64,000 bases of DNA from Sphaerulina vaccinii (lineage: Eukaryota > Ascomycota > Dothideomycetes > Mycosphaerellales > Mycosphaerellaceae): assembly GCA_022570795.1 (NCBI GenBank), contig JAKUDP010000028.1, forward strand, positions 1,116,001-1,180,000, given 5' to 3'. The position numbers were made by a program, and so were the translations under genes. Every line of letters begins with the position of its first letter. Position 1 is the stretch's first letter. This document shows positions 43,330 through 52,354 of this stretch, piece after piece. A model generated the notes under the pieces. It ran no database searches. It was not told the origin of the DNA and saw only the letters and a list, made by a program, of their open reading frames with translations.

Positions 43330-43783
43330 CATGAGGGTCTATGTACGAAGGCAGGTCCGTTCTTATAACAGTCGTCCTTGGTCTAGCGGTAGGATTAGTA
43401 AGTCGTCGCTGTAACTGATGCTTGATTGAGCAGACTCGTTGGCAGGATTGAAGCCTAGAGACTTGGAAGGGTGGCCTCTAAAGTACTTGCGTCGCTTATG
43501 GCGATGGGGGATTGTTTTGCTATTTGGTTTCTCTTTTGGCTCATCACTTTTACTACACCGTCTTATAGTGAGCTATACATATAAGTCAGATCTGTCTTCC
43601 TGCAACAGTCGTCCTTGGTCTAGCGGTATGATCAATAAGTCGTCAGTAAGACTGATGCTTGACTTAGCAGACATTGCAGACATTGTCCAATATTCAAGCC
43701 ACATGACTCAATCTTGTGTCAATGTTGATGCCGAGCAACATTATCGGACGATTGTTTTGCCTCTTCTCATCTCTCTTTTGTCA
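43330..43783 (+). repeat. Two tandem ~235-bp tRNA-like repeat units
   Basis: Two units start with AACAGTCGTCCTTGGTCTAG at 43367 and 43603, 236 bp apart, and both end near GATTGTTTTGC. They are the same family as the three minus-strand units at 17.6-18.35 kb. A B-box-like GGATTGAAGCC sits about 65 bp after the A-box-like site in the first unit. The surrounding stretch, 42942-44078, holds no supported gene. Confidence 0.82.
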
Positions 43784-44078
43784 GCGACTCATTGCATGTT
43801 GGAATGTGAGTTGGACATAGCCGAATTCTGTTGCTTCTTAAAGTCAGGTGTCAATAAGAACTCAGGTATGCCAGGCTGCTGAAGGGCGCAAGAACTTTTG
43901 ACTGATGGAGTGGGCGGAGGACAATGACGAATGGGGTCAGACAAGATAATTTCATTGTCTGATAATGCTAGCAGATGCAGCATTATGAAGAGCCTAGGTC
44001 AAGATATGGACGCAAGCATACTCATAGAGCCTCCTCGAGAAGGCTCTGGGACTCAGGCCGAAGCAGACCCCAGGAAGT

Positions 44079-46226
44079 CTATCCCTTGAGACCAACTTCA
44101 GCTATCACTTCGTCTTCAGTCTCGCTCCCACTGTCCTCCGCTCCATCCGTAGATACCCTGTGTTTCCGCTTCCTCGGCTTGGTTGGGGTACCGAACGCCG
44201 CGTCCGTCACAAGCGACTTGACCGTGTTCTCCGCCATCTTGAACTCGGTGTTCTTCGCGGTAAGTGGGTTCGGCGGTGGTGGTAGAAGCTGCTTGCCACC
44301 ATTCACGATCTTCCAGCCCGTTATGCGCATGTCCTTCCACTTCTGAGCGACTTTGACGCGTACGAGATCTGCTGTTGCAACCGCGTCCTCCATCGAGTCG
44401 TGGCCTCGATCTCCACCCATTTGAATTTGTCGGCCGAGATGTCTTTGGGTGAGCATCTTGAGACCGAACCGCATAGGTAGGCCGCGAGGATGTGGAAAGA
44501 GGACGACGGTGTCGATCATGGTCGGGTGACATAGACGGACTGTGTTGAGATCATTATCGATGGCATGTCCGATCAATGGTGTGTGTGGTGTGAGATAGCT
44601 GCAGAGCAGTTCGCGAGCTTTGGCTGGACTGGCGACAATCGGTAGTCGCGGGGTATCATCTTTGCCAGGAGGCGGCGGGGTGTAGTCCGCCCAATTCTCG
44701 TACGGTATGGCATTCGTGTAGCTTTCTGGGAAGACTCCTGAGAATCTGCTGTTGAGGTCGATAATGGCACCAATCGGTCTGACAAGCACATCCACGAGCT
44801 GCTCGTTTGTTGGCCAGGCCACTGCAGTCAAGCGTATGAGCTCCAGACCACAAGCTGTGTAGCCCATCTCGCAGTCAAAAGTTACTGCCTCGACCTTGCG
44901 ACCTTGCTTGTCCTTCCCAGGAGATGAATTCTCCGGCGTTGTGATGAATGGTAGCACAGATGCGAGTCGGGCTGGGCTTTTCGTGTTGTAGACGTGTTCG
45001 GCCTGTGATGTGCAACCAGGTGTTCCCACGTCCTCGTCGCAGCAAGGATAGTAGGGCCCCCTAGACACCATGTTCTTGTCCTTGTCTGCTTTCGACTTCT
45101 GCGGAAACATCTTGCGCCGCGGATGGTACTTGCAGGGCCCGTTGCTGGTGAGCATACCTTCTTCGTTGCGGTCGGGAAACACTTGGAAGCGAGCTGAACA
45201 TCGATCGCACTCTTCCCAGTTGTGACTAGCTGCAACAGCCATCTTTGCCTCTTCGATTTGCGCATCCGAAGGTGGTGTGATGATGTAGCCATGCGCGGCG
45301 AGCGGTTTCTGGTCGACTACAAGCTGTGGTAGGATGAGTGCTTCTTGGTACAATGGCAATCCAGTGTCAATCATTTTGCCGGGCTGCTGTGTAGGAGGTG
45401 GTTCTTCCTTCACGACCGTGATTTTGAGTTCCGCCACCCATGCCTCGAGCGTCATCTTTTTGTATGCACCTATTCGTTGCTTGATGACATTGCTGTAGAC
45501 CGTGCCGCTTTCTCGTATCAGTTTCTCTTCGAGGTCGAGCGCCATCGAAATTAGTTGTTGTGGTGTCAACTCGAGTTTGTCTTTCGAGTCGAGTGAGGTG
45601 GCGCCAAGAACCAATGAATTAAGTCTGACAAGCTCACTGTGTAGATATTTGAGGAACACTTGTCGTTTCGCATGCCCAACCGGATCAGCAGCGACGAGTC
45701 GAGGGTTCAAAGATTCGACCTTTTCTGCTTTGGCTGTTGCAGGTGCAGCGGTGTTATGACCATTGCGGTTTGCTGAGGCAGCTGTTGTGCCGGCTGAAGC
45801 GGGAGTAGACGTGATCTTTCGGTTTGTCGGTGGCGGCGTGACTGGCTTAGACAGGGTGGACGGCGGTGCTCCAGACCCTGCTGCCTGAGACACGCGCGTA
45901 CTGCTCGATGAAGCTGATGCTGATGCAGCTGACTTTGCTTTCTGCGCTGCAAGTTGACTTCGGATCAGGTCGGCTCGACTTGGTGGCTTCTCCTCGAGGC
46001 TGTTGTACGTTACTTTCCGCTTCTTCAACGGAGGCTCATGTCCCTCATTTGCGGATTCTGTGGTATTTGTGATGTTTGCGAAAGGCGGTGTTGGTGTCGC
46101 ACTTGACGATTGTGGTGGCACCTGCGATGCGTCTGTTGGGTGACCGTAGATGCAGTTAACAATTCTGCACTCATCAACCATCGGGCACACCACGTTCCTA
46201 AACAGAGTGCTGGAGGCGAAGACCAT
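44079..46226 (-). CDS. REX3: RNA exonuclease 3 (REX3-like DEDDh exonuclease)
   Basis: 715 residues in one exon. The N-terminus has a CCCH-like cluster (CPMVDECRIVNCIYGH). A disordered Ser/Ala/Pro region runs to about 165, a helical region follows, and a second Cys/His cluster lies at about 340-410 (CDRCSARF, CKYHPRRKMF, YYPCCDED). The exonuclease domain has ExoI FDCEMGYT (about 450), ExoII LIGHAIDNDL (about 550) and ExoIII HDSMEDAVATADL (about 608), so the catalytic Asp, Glu and His residues are all present. In yeast Rex3 trims the RNA of RNase MRP and helps mature U5 and RNase P RNAs. No defects are seen. Confidence 0.92.
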   Translation of the reverse strand: MVFASSTLFRNVVCPMVDECRIVNCIYGHPTDASQVPPQSSSATPTPPFANITNTTESANEGHEPPLKKRKVTYNSLEEKPPSRADLIRSQLAAQKAKSAASASASSSSTRVSQAAGSGAPPSTLSKPVTPPPTNRKITSTPASAGTTAASANRNGHNTAAPATAKAEKVESLNPRLVAADPVGHAKRQVFLKYLHSELVRLNSLVLGATSLDSKDKLELTPQQLISMALDLEEKLIRESGTVYSNVIKQRIGAYKKMTLEAWVAELKITVVKEEPPPTQQPGKMIDTGLPLYQEALILPQLVVDQKPLAAHGYIITPPSDAQIEEAKMAVAASHNWEECDRCSARFQVFPDRNEEGMLTSNGPCKYHPRRKMFPQKSKADKDKNMVSRGPYYPCCDEDVGTPGCTSQAEHVYNTKSPARLASVLPFITTPENSSPGKDKQGRKVEAVTFDCEMGYTACGLELIRLTAVAWPTNEQLVDVLVRPIGAIIDLNSRFSGVFPESYTNAIPYENWADYTPPPPGKDDTPRLPIVASPAKARELLCSYLTPHTPLIGHAIDNDLNTVRLCHPTMIDTVVLFPHPRGLPMRFGLKMLTQRHLGRQIQMGGDRGHDSMEDAVATADLVRVKVAQKWKDMRITGWKIVNGGKQLLPPPPNPLTAKNTEFKMAENTVKSLVTDAAFGTPTKPRKRKHRVSTDGAEDSGSETEDEVIAEVGLKG

Positions 46227-46851
46227 CGTGTCGAGATGTTGACTGGCTGATTATGTTTTCGTTCCCATGTGGCTAGATTGTGCTTTGGGCGATGCGACCG
46301 AGCGCGTAAGGCAGTGGCTGGCGATGTCTGAGACTTCAAGCAGTACTTCATAGACTCTACGGCAGGCGTGTGAGCGCAGTGGCCCAGACCCGAAGTGAAG
46401 GCTGACGGACGTGAACGTAGACTAGAAGTATACTGTCCTTGTGTTGTGCTTGGACAAGACAGGTACGGTCCGCGATAGCAATAGATTGACTCACTTACCC
46501 AGTACCAGAGATCAGGATGTCAACGCTGAGACGCTCTCCTGCGTGTCTGTAGCACTGATGGCACAGACTCAGACACGATCGCAGAGACGCAGAAGAGGCA
46601 GAGACAACCAGGGACGATGGTGGAAGTGAAGTGCAGCGGAGGCTTAAGTCCGTAGCGTGAAAGAAAGGAACAAAAGGAGTGTGAAACTGTCCGGCGCGCC
46701 GACCTTCGTCATCACATTTTGTGCCTGGCGATGGTGACGCCGATAGCGTGGCCATACCACTATACTTTCACACATACTACTAATGTAGGCTGTCATATGT
46801 AGGTTTAGTCTTCTTCTCTCCTCCCTCTCATATACCTACTGGACTTTCACC
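46227..46851. promoter_or_regulatory. Divergent upstream region, REX3 / LPL1-like lipase
   Basis: About 625 bp between divergent starts. Pyrimidine-rich sequence (CTTCTTCTCTCCTCCCTCTC) lies just before the lipase ATG. Small open frames here show no family resemblance. Confidence 0.5.
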
Positions 46852-48186
46852 ATGTCTTCCAAAGCGGACCATCTCGCAGTACTCGTCCACGGCCTCTGGG
46901 GACAGCCAAAACATCTGGACTACGTTCGCGACACTCTACGAGAACAATATGCCGATGATCGCCTACACATCCTGGTGGTTACTAGTATCGGCGACAATAA
47001 AACATACGATGGTGTGGACACTGGAGGGGAAAGAGTGGCCAACGAGATTGAAGAGGAGATTGCCCAGCTAGAAAAGGATGGCAACACGATACGAAAGATC
47101 AGTATCACCGGCTATAGTCTGGGAGGGCTTATATCACGATATGCGATTGGAGTGCTTTACAGCAGCGGGCTCTTCGACAGAATACAGCCCGTCAACTTCA
47201 GCACATTCGCAACACCACACCTGGGCGTACGGACACCAAAGCGAGGAGCGCGATCATACATCTTCAACGTGCTGGGCGCGAAGACGCTGAGCACGAGTGG
47301 ACAGCAGATGTTCTTGGTTGACACATTCCGAGACACGAAGCGCCCTCTGTTGTCCATAATGGCAGACCCCAACAGTGCTTTCGCGAAAGGGCTAGCTATG
47401 TTCAAGAACAAGTGGATATACGCCAACACCATGAACGATCGCAGCGTACCATATTACACATCTGCGATATCACGAATTGACCCATTTGTTGAACTAGACA
47501 AGATCAGTGTCAACTATCTCACCCCTCCTGGAGATGTACTCCTCGACGCTTCCAATCCTGTCACAACGCGAAGAAGTCCCTGGGAAGATATGACAACCTT
47601 TGAGAAGATCCGCGCTGCGCCTCGGCAAACGATGAAGACATTACCCTTTTACCTCGTCCTGCTTACACTGATGCCCATTGCTGTTCCAGCATTCCTCCTC
47701 AACGCGTGCTATCAAACCTACCAATCCGCGCAGAGGATACGACACCATGAATCTGGCTCAGCGTTCAAGCTGGATAAATATCGTGTGAAACTGCTAGAAG
47801 AAGCCGAAGCTGCTACGGATCGTGCATATGAACAGCTCACATCCTCCACGCGAGAAGAATACCTACCAACACCCCCACCAGAACGCGAGCTTGCATCCTC
47901 ATCATCCTCTACATCACAAGAGTCTGATCTTAAGAAGTTGAGTAGGAGAGAGACCAATCGGGAGAAGGATCATGACTTCCCTATCTTGGCCCTGACAGAA
48001 GAGCAATTCGACATGATTGAGAATCTAGATCGCTTGGGCTTTGACAAGTACCCTGTGCATATTCAGAAAGTCAGACATACGCATGCAGCGATTGTGGTGA
48101 GGATGCAGAAGCCGCTGTCTGGGAAGGACTCATTTTCGGAAGGCAAGGTTGTAGTCAAGCATTGGGCAAAGAAGTTTGAGGTATGA
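46852..48186 (+). CDS. LPL1/ROG1-like serine esterase (DUF676 lipase)
   Basis: 444 residues. The alpha/beta-hydrolase start AVLVHGLWGQPKHLDYV and the nucleophile elbow GYSLGG (Ser89) define the DUF676 family, with FATPHLGVR after it. A hydrophobic segment at about 264-288 (LPFYLVLLTLMPIAVPAFLL) could anchor it to membrane or lipid droplets, as for yeast Lpl1, a phospholipase of lipid droplets. A charged Ser-rich segment (about 340-380) precedes a conserved C-terminal block (FPILALTEEQFDMIENLD) also found in fungal Lpl1. Substrate specificity is inferred. Confidence 0.88.
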   Translation: MSSKADHLAVLVHGLWGQPKHLDYVRDTLREQYADDRLHILVVTSIGDNKTYDGVDTGGERVANEIEEEIAQLEKDGNTIRKISITGYSLGGLISRYAIGVLYSSGLFDRIQPVNFSTFATPHLGVRTPKRGARSYIFNVLGAKTLSTSGQQMFLVDTFRDTKRPLLSIMADPNSAFAKGLAMFKNKWIYANTMNDRSVPYYTSAISRIDPFVELDKISVNYLTPPGDVLLDASNPVTTRRSPWEDMTTFEKIRAAPRQTMKTLPFYLVLLTLMPIAVPAFLLNACYQTYQSAQRIRHHESGSAFKLDKYRVKLLEEAEAATDRAYEQLTSSTREEYLPTPPPERELASSSSSTSQESDLKKLSRRETNREKDHDFPILALTEEQFDMIENLDRLGFDKYPVHIQKVRHTHAAIVVRMQKPLSGKDSFSEGKVVVKHWAKKFEV

Positions 48187-48858
48187 AGGTGAAGAAATGT
48201 GATAGAGATAGATGAACAGATACCCAGTCAGCAATGAATAAATAATACACATAGCCAGTGCTCCACGCACTTCCACACCACTACTACATCTCCGCTGGTC
48301 CACGAATCAATATCACGAGCCAGGGGTCATGGCAACCACTATGCTACCTGTACTTTCTACAAATAGCTCAGCTATCAAGCTCATAGCTTCAACGAAGTGC
48401 ACACTCCCCTACGGTGTTAACGACAAGGCGAAAGCTCTGACGATAAGTCGTTGCCTAGCCTTACGCAGTCACGAAGGTTAGGTTCGCGGCACAGGACGAT
48501 CGACAGTATGTGCGCCAAGACCAGCCAATGGGTGTCCAGCCTGTCGTATACTTCACAAAAAGGATTCGTGCTTCCTTGCTCGCGGAACACCTTCAGCCTC
48601 GTGTTGAAGTTGCAGCTCACCGGTCCTCCAAATAATAAACGAATACGCATCCTCGATGGGTGCGGTTCAATACCGGTAGTTGGATACGCATTCTGAATAT
48701 GGAATACTGGCGAATTCGAGTCGAGGTCACAAGAGGGACGATATGAGGCAGGTGCCTGTGGGCACTGGTGTTTCCCGTTTCTGCCTTCCTACCCTTCTAC
48801 ATCACATCCGTCAACCAATGCAGACATACCACACAGTTCAAAACACCCTAACAACGAC
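48187..48858. other. Intergenic
   Basis: About 670 bp between two plus-strand genes; no supported gene or repeat. Confidence 0.5.
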
Positions 48859-49911
48859 ATGCTTCGAGAATGGCAGACCATCATTTCGCGACGTCGAATC
48901 GCCTGGCTACTCATCACATTCGCCGGTATTAGCGGCTTCTACATCTACCTGAATCAGAACGTTCTCCTCACTCGGCTCCATCAAGTTGATATCGAAGTTG
49001 AGCGCCGGCTCCTCTGGTGGGATGGCAAGGATACCTCCGAAGAGATGTACTGTCGTGGTCCTCACACTGGAGACACTTCAGAGTCTTCGATACCTGCTAT
49101 CGTCCACTTCATACTTCTGGCACCTGCAGGACAGGAAGTCGAGCTAGAATACTACCAGTATCTCGCCATGAAATCAGCTATCCTACGAATGAATGCAAGC
49201 AAGATCGAACTCCATACTACGGGCCTCAATGTATCGAACACGTACTGGGAAGAGCTCTCGAGCCACGTTACGCAGGTCAACCAGAACGGCACATCACTGG
49301 GATTCTTCCTTCCTACAGGCAAGCCAGGCATGGATCTCCAGCATCAGAGCGACATCCTCCGCCTCAAGATCCTTCAAGATGAAGGAGGCATATATCTTGA
49401 CACAGACGTCTTCGCACTCAAACCATTCACAGATATTCTCGAGAATGCCCCAAGAGACACACTCATGGGCAATGAAGGAGGCAACCGCTATGGACTCTGC
49501 AATGCTGTCATCGTCTCTCGACCTCGAAGCGAGTTCCTGGAGAAGTGGCGAGAGAGATATGAAGATGGCTCGTTCGATCCGAATGTGTGGAACTACCATT
49601 CTGTTCGACTGCCGAAGCAGATTCAAGCACAATGCCCAGACTTGATCTGCCCGCTAAGCCCGAAGGTGTTCTTCTGGCCGACTTGGGCTGGAGAGCATGT
49701 GCGGTATATGCATGAACCAAGTGGGCAGGATGAGAAGGAGGACATGGAGAAGGACTTGGCAGCAAACGATGGAGCTATGTATGAGAATCAGCTGGCCTTT
49801 CATGCTGTTGGTGCTAAAGAGTACCTTAAAATATTGACTCGAGAAAAAGTGCTGGAAGAAGATACGAGGTTCAATGTGTTAGTCAGAGAGGTTGCGAGGG
49901 CAACGCTTTGA
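48859..49911 (+). CDS. Type II membrane glycosyltransferase with DXD (GT32-like)
   Basis: 350 residues. A membrane anchor at about residues 14-30 (IAWLLITFAGISGFYIYL) follows a short basic cytosolic tail, giving Golgi-type II topology. The catalytic part has PAIVHFILL, a region with the sugar-binding DXD motif (SDILRLKILQDEGGIYLDTDV, written here in parts: SDILRLKIL and GGIYLDTDV, at about 170-182), and EGGNRYGLCNAVIVSRP. This is the Gly_transf_sug family, which includes Och1-type and inositolphosphoceramide mannosyltransferases. Sequons NAS, NVS and NGT could be N-glycosylated. Donor and acceptor are not determinable here. Confidence 0.87.
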   Translation: MLREWQTIISRRRIAWLLITFAGISGFYIYLNQNVLLTRLHQVDIEVERRLLWWDGKDTSEEMYCRGPHTGDTSESSIPAIVHFILLAPAGQEVELEYYQYLAMKSAILRMNASKIELHTTGLNVSNTYWEELSSHVTQVNQNGTSLGFFLPTGKPGMDLQHQSDILRLKILQDEGGIYLDTDVFALKPFTDILENAPRDTLMGNEGGNRYGLCNAVIVSRPRSEFLEKWRERYEDGSFDPNVWNYHSVRLPKQIQAQCPDLICPLSPKVFFWPTWAGEHVRYMHEPSGQDEKEDMEKDLAANDGAMYENQLAFHAVGAKEYLKILTREKVLEEDTRFNVLVREVARATL

Positions 49912-50061
49912 TAATCACGACGCGAAAACTTCACTTCACTTCTGAAAGATGATCCCTGCGCAACCTGCAATCTTGGCAAACAAAACAAAGGTCACTTCTC
50001 AAGTTCCGTCTCGAACCTCAAGACTTTTACTTCTCAGACATCAACAACGAAAGACACCATC

Positions 50062-50547
50062 ATGTCTGCTCACGAACTCGATGAGCTTGACATGCGCATC
50101 AGAGCTCTCCCACAAGAAATGAAAGACAAAATCGCCGAACACTACATCGAACGTTTGTCAGAGATACCCACGACAGTCATCATCGATAGGACCTACAAAC
50201 CGCCAGTACACCTTCAGATCGACAAAAAGTCACGCGCCCGAGCTTCTAAATTGTACTATCAGCATCCACGAGTCTTCCAGTTTCACGGCCAGCGCTCTGC
50301 GTTCATGCTGGTCAAAGAGTGGCTACACACGCTGTCATTGTCAGATCGGGTCGCTCTCGGAATTCTTGAGCTGAACGGAAACGACATGACAGAAGAAGCA
50401 GCATTTAGATGGATGAGGAACCAGGGACAAGAGGTGTGGGGGCCATTGCGTGCCGGCGTACTGAGGCTCAGATTCGCGAAGATGCCGAGAACGAGAGGGA
50501 AGCGCGTAGGCCAGTCATACCAGTCATATCTCGCCTTCAGAGACTGA
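50062..50547 (+). CDS. Small hypothetical protein, paralogue of the gene at 35.9 kb
   Basis: 161 residues, starting MSAHELDELDMRIRALPQE. It shares the motif order of the 173-residue protein at 35896-36417: a weak F-box-like start, an isoleucine-rich strand plus TYKPPVHLQI, a YY pair, FQFHG, then an alpha-helical VKEWLHTLSL. The C-terminus is basic (KMPRTRGKRVGQSYQ). No known function. It lies 150 bp downstream of the glycosyltransferase. Confidence 0.7.
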   Translation: MSAHELDELDMRIRALPQEMKDKIAEHYIERLSEIPTTVIIDRTYKPPVHLQIDKKSRARASKLYYQHPRVFQFHGQRSAFMLVKEWLHTLSLSDRVALGILELNGNDMTEEAAFRWMRNQGQEVWGPLRAGVLRLRFAKMPRTRGKRVGQSYQSYLAFRD

Positions 50548-52354
50548 AATGGCGACCACCGAACAGTGGTGTACACTGCCCGAAGATACGTACTGGCTCC
50601 TTCATGACAATGAGTATCCGCCACAACAGACATACTACATCAGGATGAGAGTTGCGCAAGCTTATATCAGTCCGCATCTGCGCTCAGTCACGAAACCACA
50701 TCCGAAGCACAAAGCACCCACTCGAAGGCCTCACGGAAATCACCAATCCGCAAGAGCTCAAGAGAATCATGCCAAACACAACCTCAGGGCCGAAGCCAGC
50801 ACCAATGGGTCCATGTCGACCAACAGAACCCTCTCAGCCATCAAAGCCGCCAAAGAGGAAGTGATCAAGAGCTGAAGGAGGAAAGAGTGCAGGACTTTCC
50901 CATCGATAGGTGGAGGGCATGATGTAGATCATGGAGATATTTGCAATGCGAAAGAATCATTCTCCTCGAACACGTATCAAACCGTTTCTTTATGGATTGT
51001 AAAAGCAATTTCCTGGGTCCCACCAGTCTTTCGGAGACAGTACGCGAGGGCAATCACCTCACTCGCTCTACCGTGAGCGGGCATCTTCTCTTAGTGAGTC
51101 TAGCACACTTGCAAATCTATCTCATCCAGCAAGTATTGTTTCGTTCCCGCACCTCTTGGAGAGTAACCGGCATGGTCTATACCAGGAGATTAGAGGCATC
51201 CTACCAGGTAAGCAAACCTCACTCACCCCTTCGTCAGCAGGCGACTCTTCCTCCGCTTGAGTGATATCTTTGGCTTCTCCGCCAGTGGTGTGTCGGAAGA
51301 AAGAGTTGATAGAAGAGCGTTCGCAGACGAAGAAGATATAGTCCAGGAACTATGAAATTCGGGTGCACACCGGTGAGCCGTCGAAGCTAGGCAGCTGGCC
51401 TCGAGAATCACATGTGAGTGCTCATTCACTTATATCTGCCTGATGTGACCTGCCGGTGCGCCTGATATAGAGCTTACCGGTCTGAAGATGCCTTAGAATG
51501 GGCATATCTGCTCTCCTTCACCTCTCCCTCACTTTTCTTTACCTCATTCACCGCCCACTCACCATTCCCACCGTGACTCACCTGTCACGCCATCCAACTC
51601 TACCAGGGTCCACTAGGCAGCAGCTGGCAAGGTATAAAAGACCTTCCTCCCGCTCAAACCTGCAAGCAACACACAGGCTCCGGCCTGCGCCTCTGGGCGC
51701 AGTGCTCGGACAACCTACCTGGAAGTAGCGAGGACTGGTAGAGTCAGGCTGTCGGGTCGCTCGAGGTGAGGTAAGCACACCTGTGGGTGTGTCTCTCGAC
51801 GTTTCGGCATTAACTGGGCTGTCGGAGGTGCGGGCGAGGGAGGAGTCGAAGGAGTGGAGGGAGCCCCGAGAGTCGATATGTGAAGTTGCATAGCTTTATA
51901 GTAGTCGGCGAACTCGGCGACGACGGCGCGGTGTGTTGGTGGACGTCTGAACGGAGCAGTTGTTGTGTTGTTGCAAAAGTTGGCCCGAATTCGGAGGTTT
52001 GATCGATATTTTGGTGGCAGAACCGTATCTCCGATTGATGAGGCACTGCGGCTTCTGCAGTTTCCTGAAGAATTGAAGGCTCGGTGTTTGTAAGCCCTTG
52101 CAGAGCTTCGGCGGAGATGATGCTAATGCACAACTGACATGCCCGTGTCCGATCTCGACTGCCACCAATTTCTCCAGATTGACCAAGCCTCTCAATCTGC
52201 AGACGTGGCGAAGACTCCATTTACATGTGTGTGCAGCGATCAGCGCTACAGACATTGAATTGAGCTGGGCCGCACCATGTATTTAGTCTTCTTGGAAAGC
52301 GGTTGAGAAATCTCGAGTAACCTCATGTTCATTATGCATCGCGGCCATGAAAAA
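50548..52354. other. Gene-poor 1.8-kb stretch
   Basis: Open frames such as 50549-50875 and 51223-51429 (minus) exist, but have no recognised family and no splicing evidence I trust. A TATAAAA word at about 51633 is isolated. One copy of a short direct repeat lies at 52028-52061. Confidence 0.5.
52028..52061 (+). repeat. Direct repeat left of HET remnant
   Basis: 34 bp matching 55201-55234 at 31 positions, same orientation; weaker similarity continues downstream for about 80 bp in both. The pair flanks the decayed HET gene. Confidence 0.65.

Noticed and set aside
43367..43440. Functional tRNA gene
   Set aside because: Only the 5' half and A box look tRNA-like; there is no anticodon stem or 3' acceptor strand pairing with the 5' end, so it is kept as a repeat.
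50549..50875. Possible small gene right after the orphan at 50.1 kb
   Set aside because: It overlaps nothing and opens with a plausible ATG, but the product looks low-complexity and basic, with no family or codon evidence to back it.
51620..51780. Promoter of an unseen gene (TATAAAA at about 51633)
   Set aside because: No credible coding region follows within the next kilobase on either strand.
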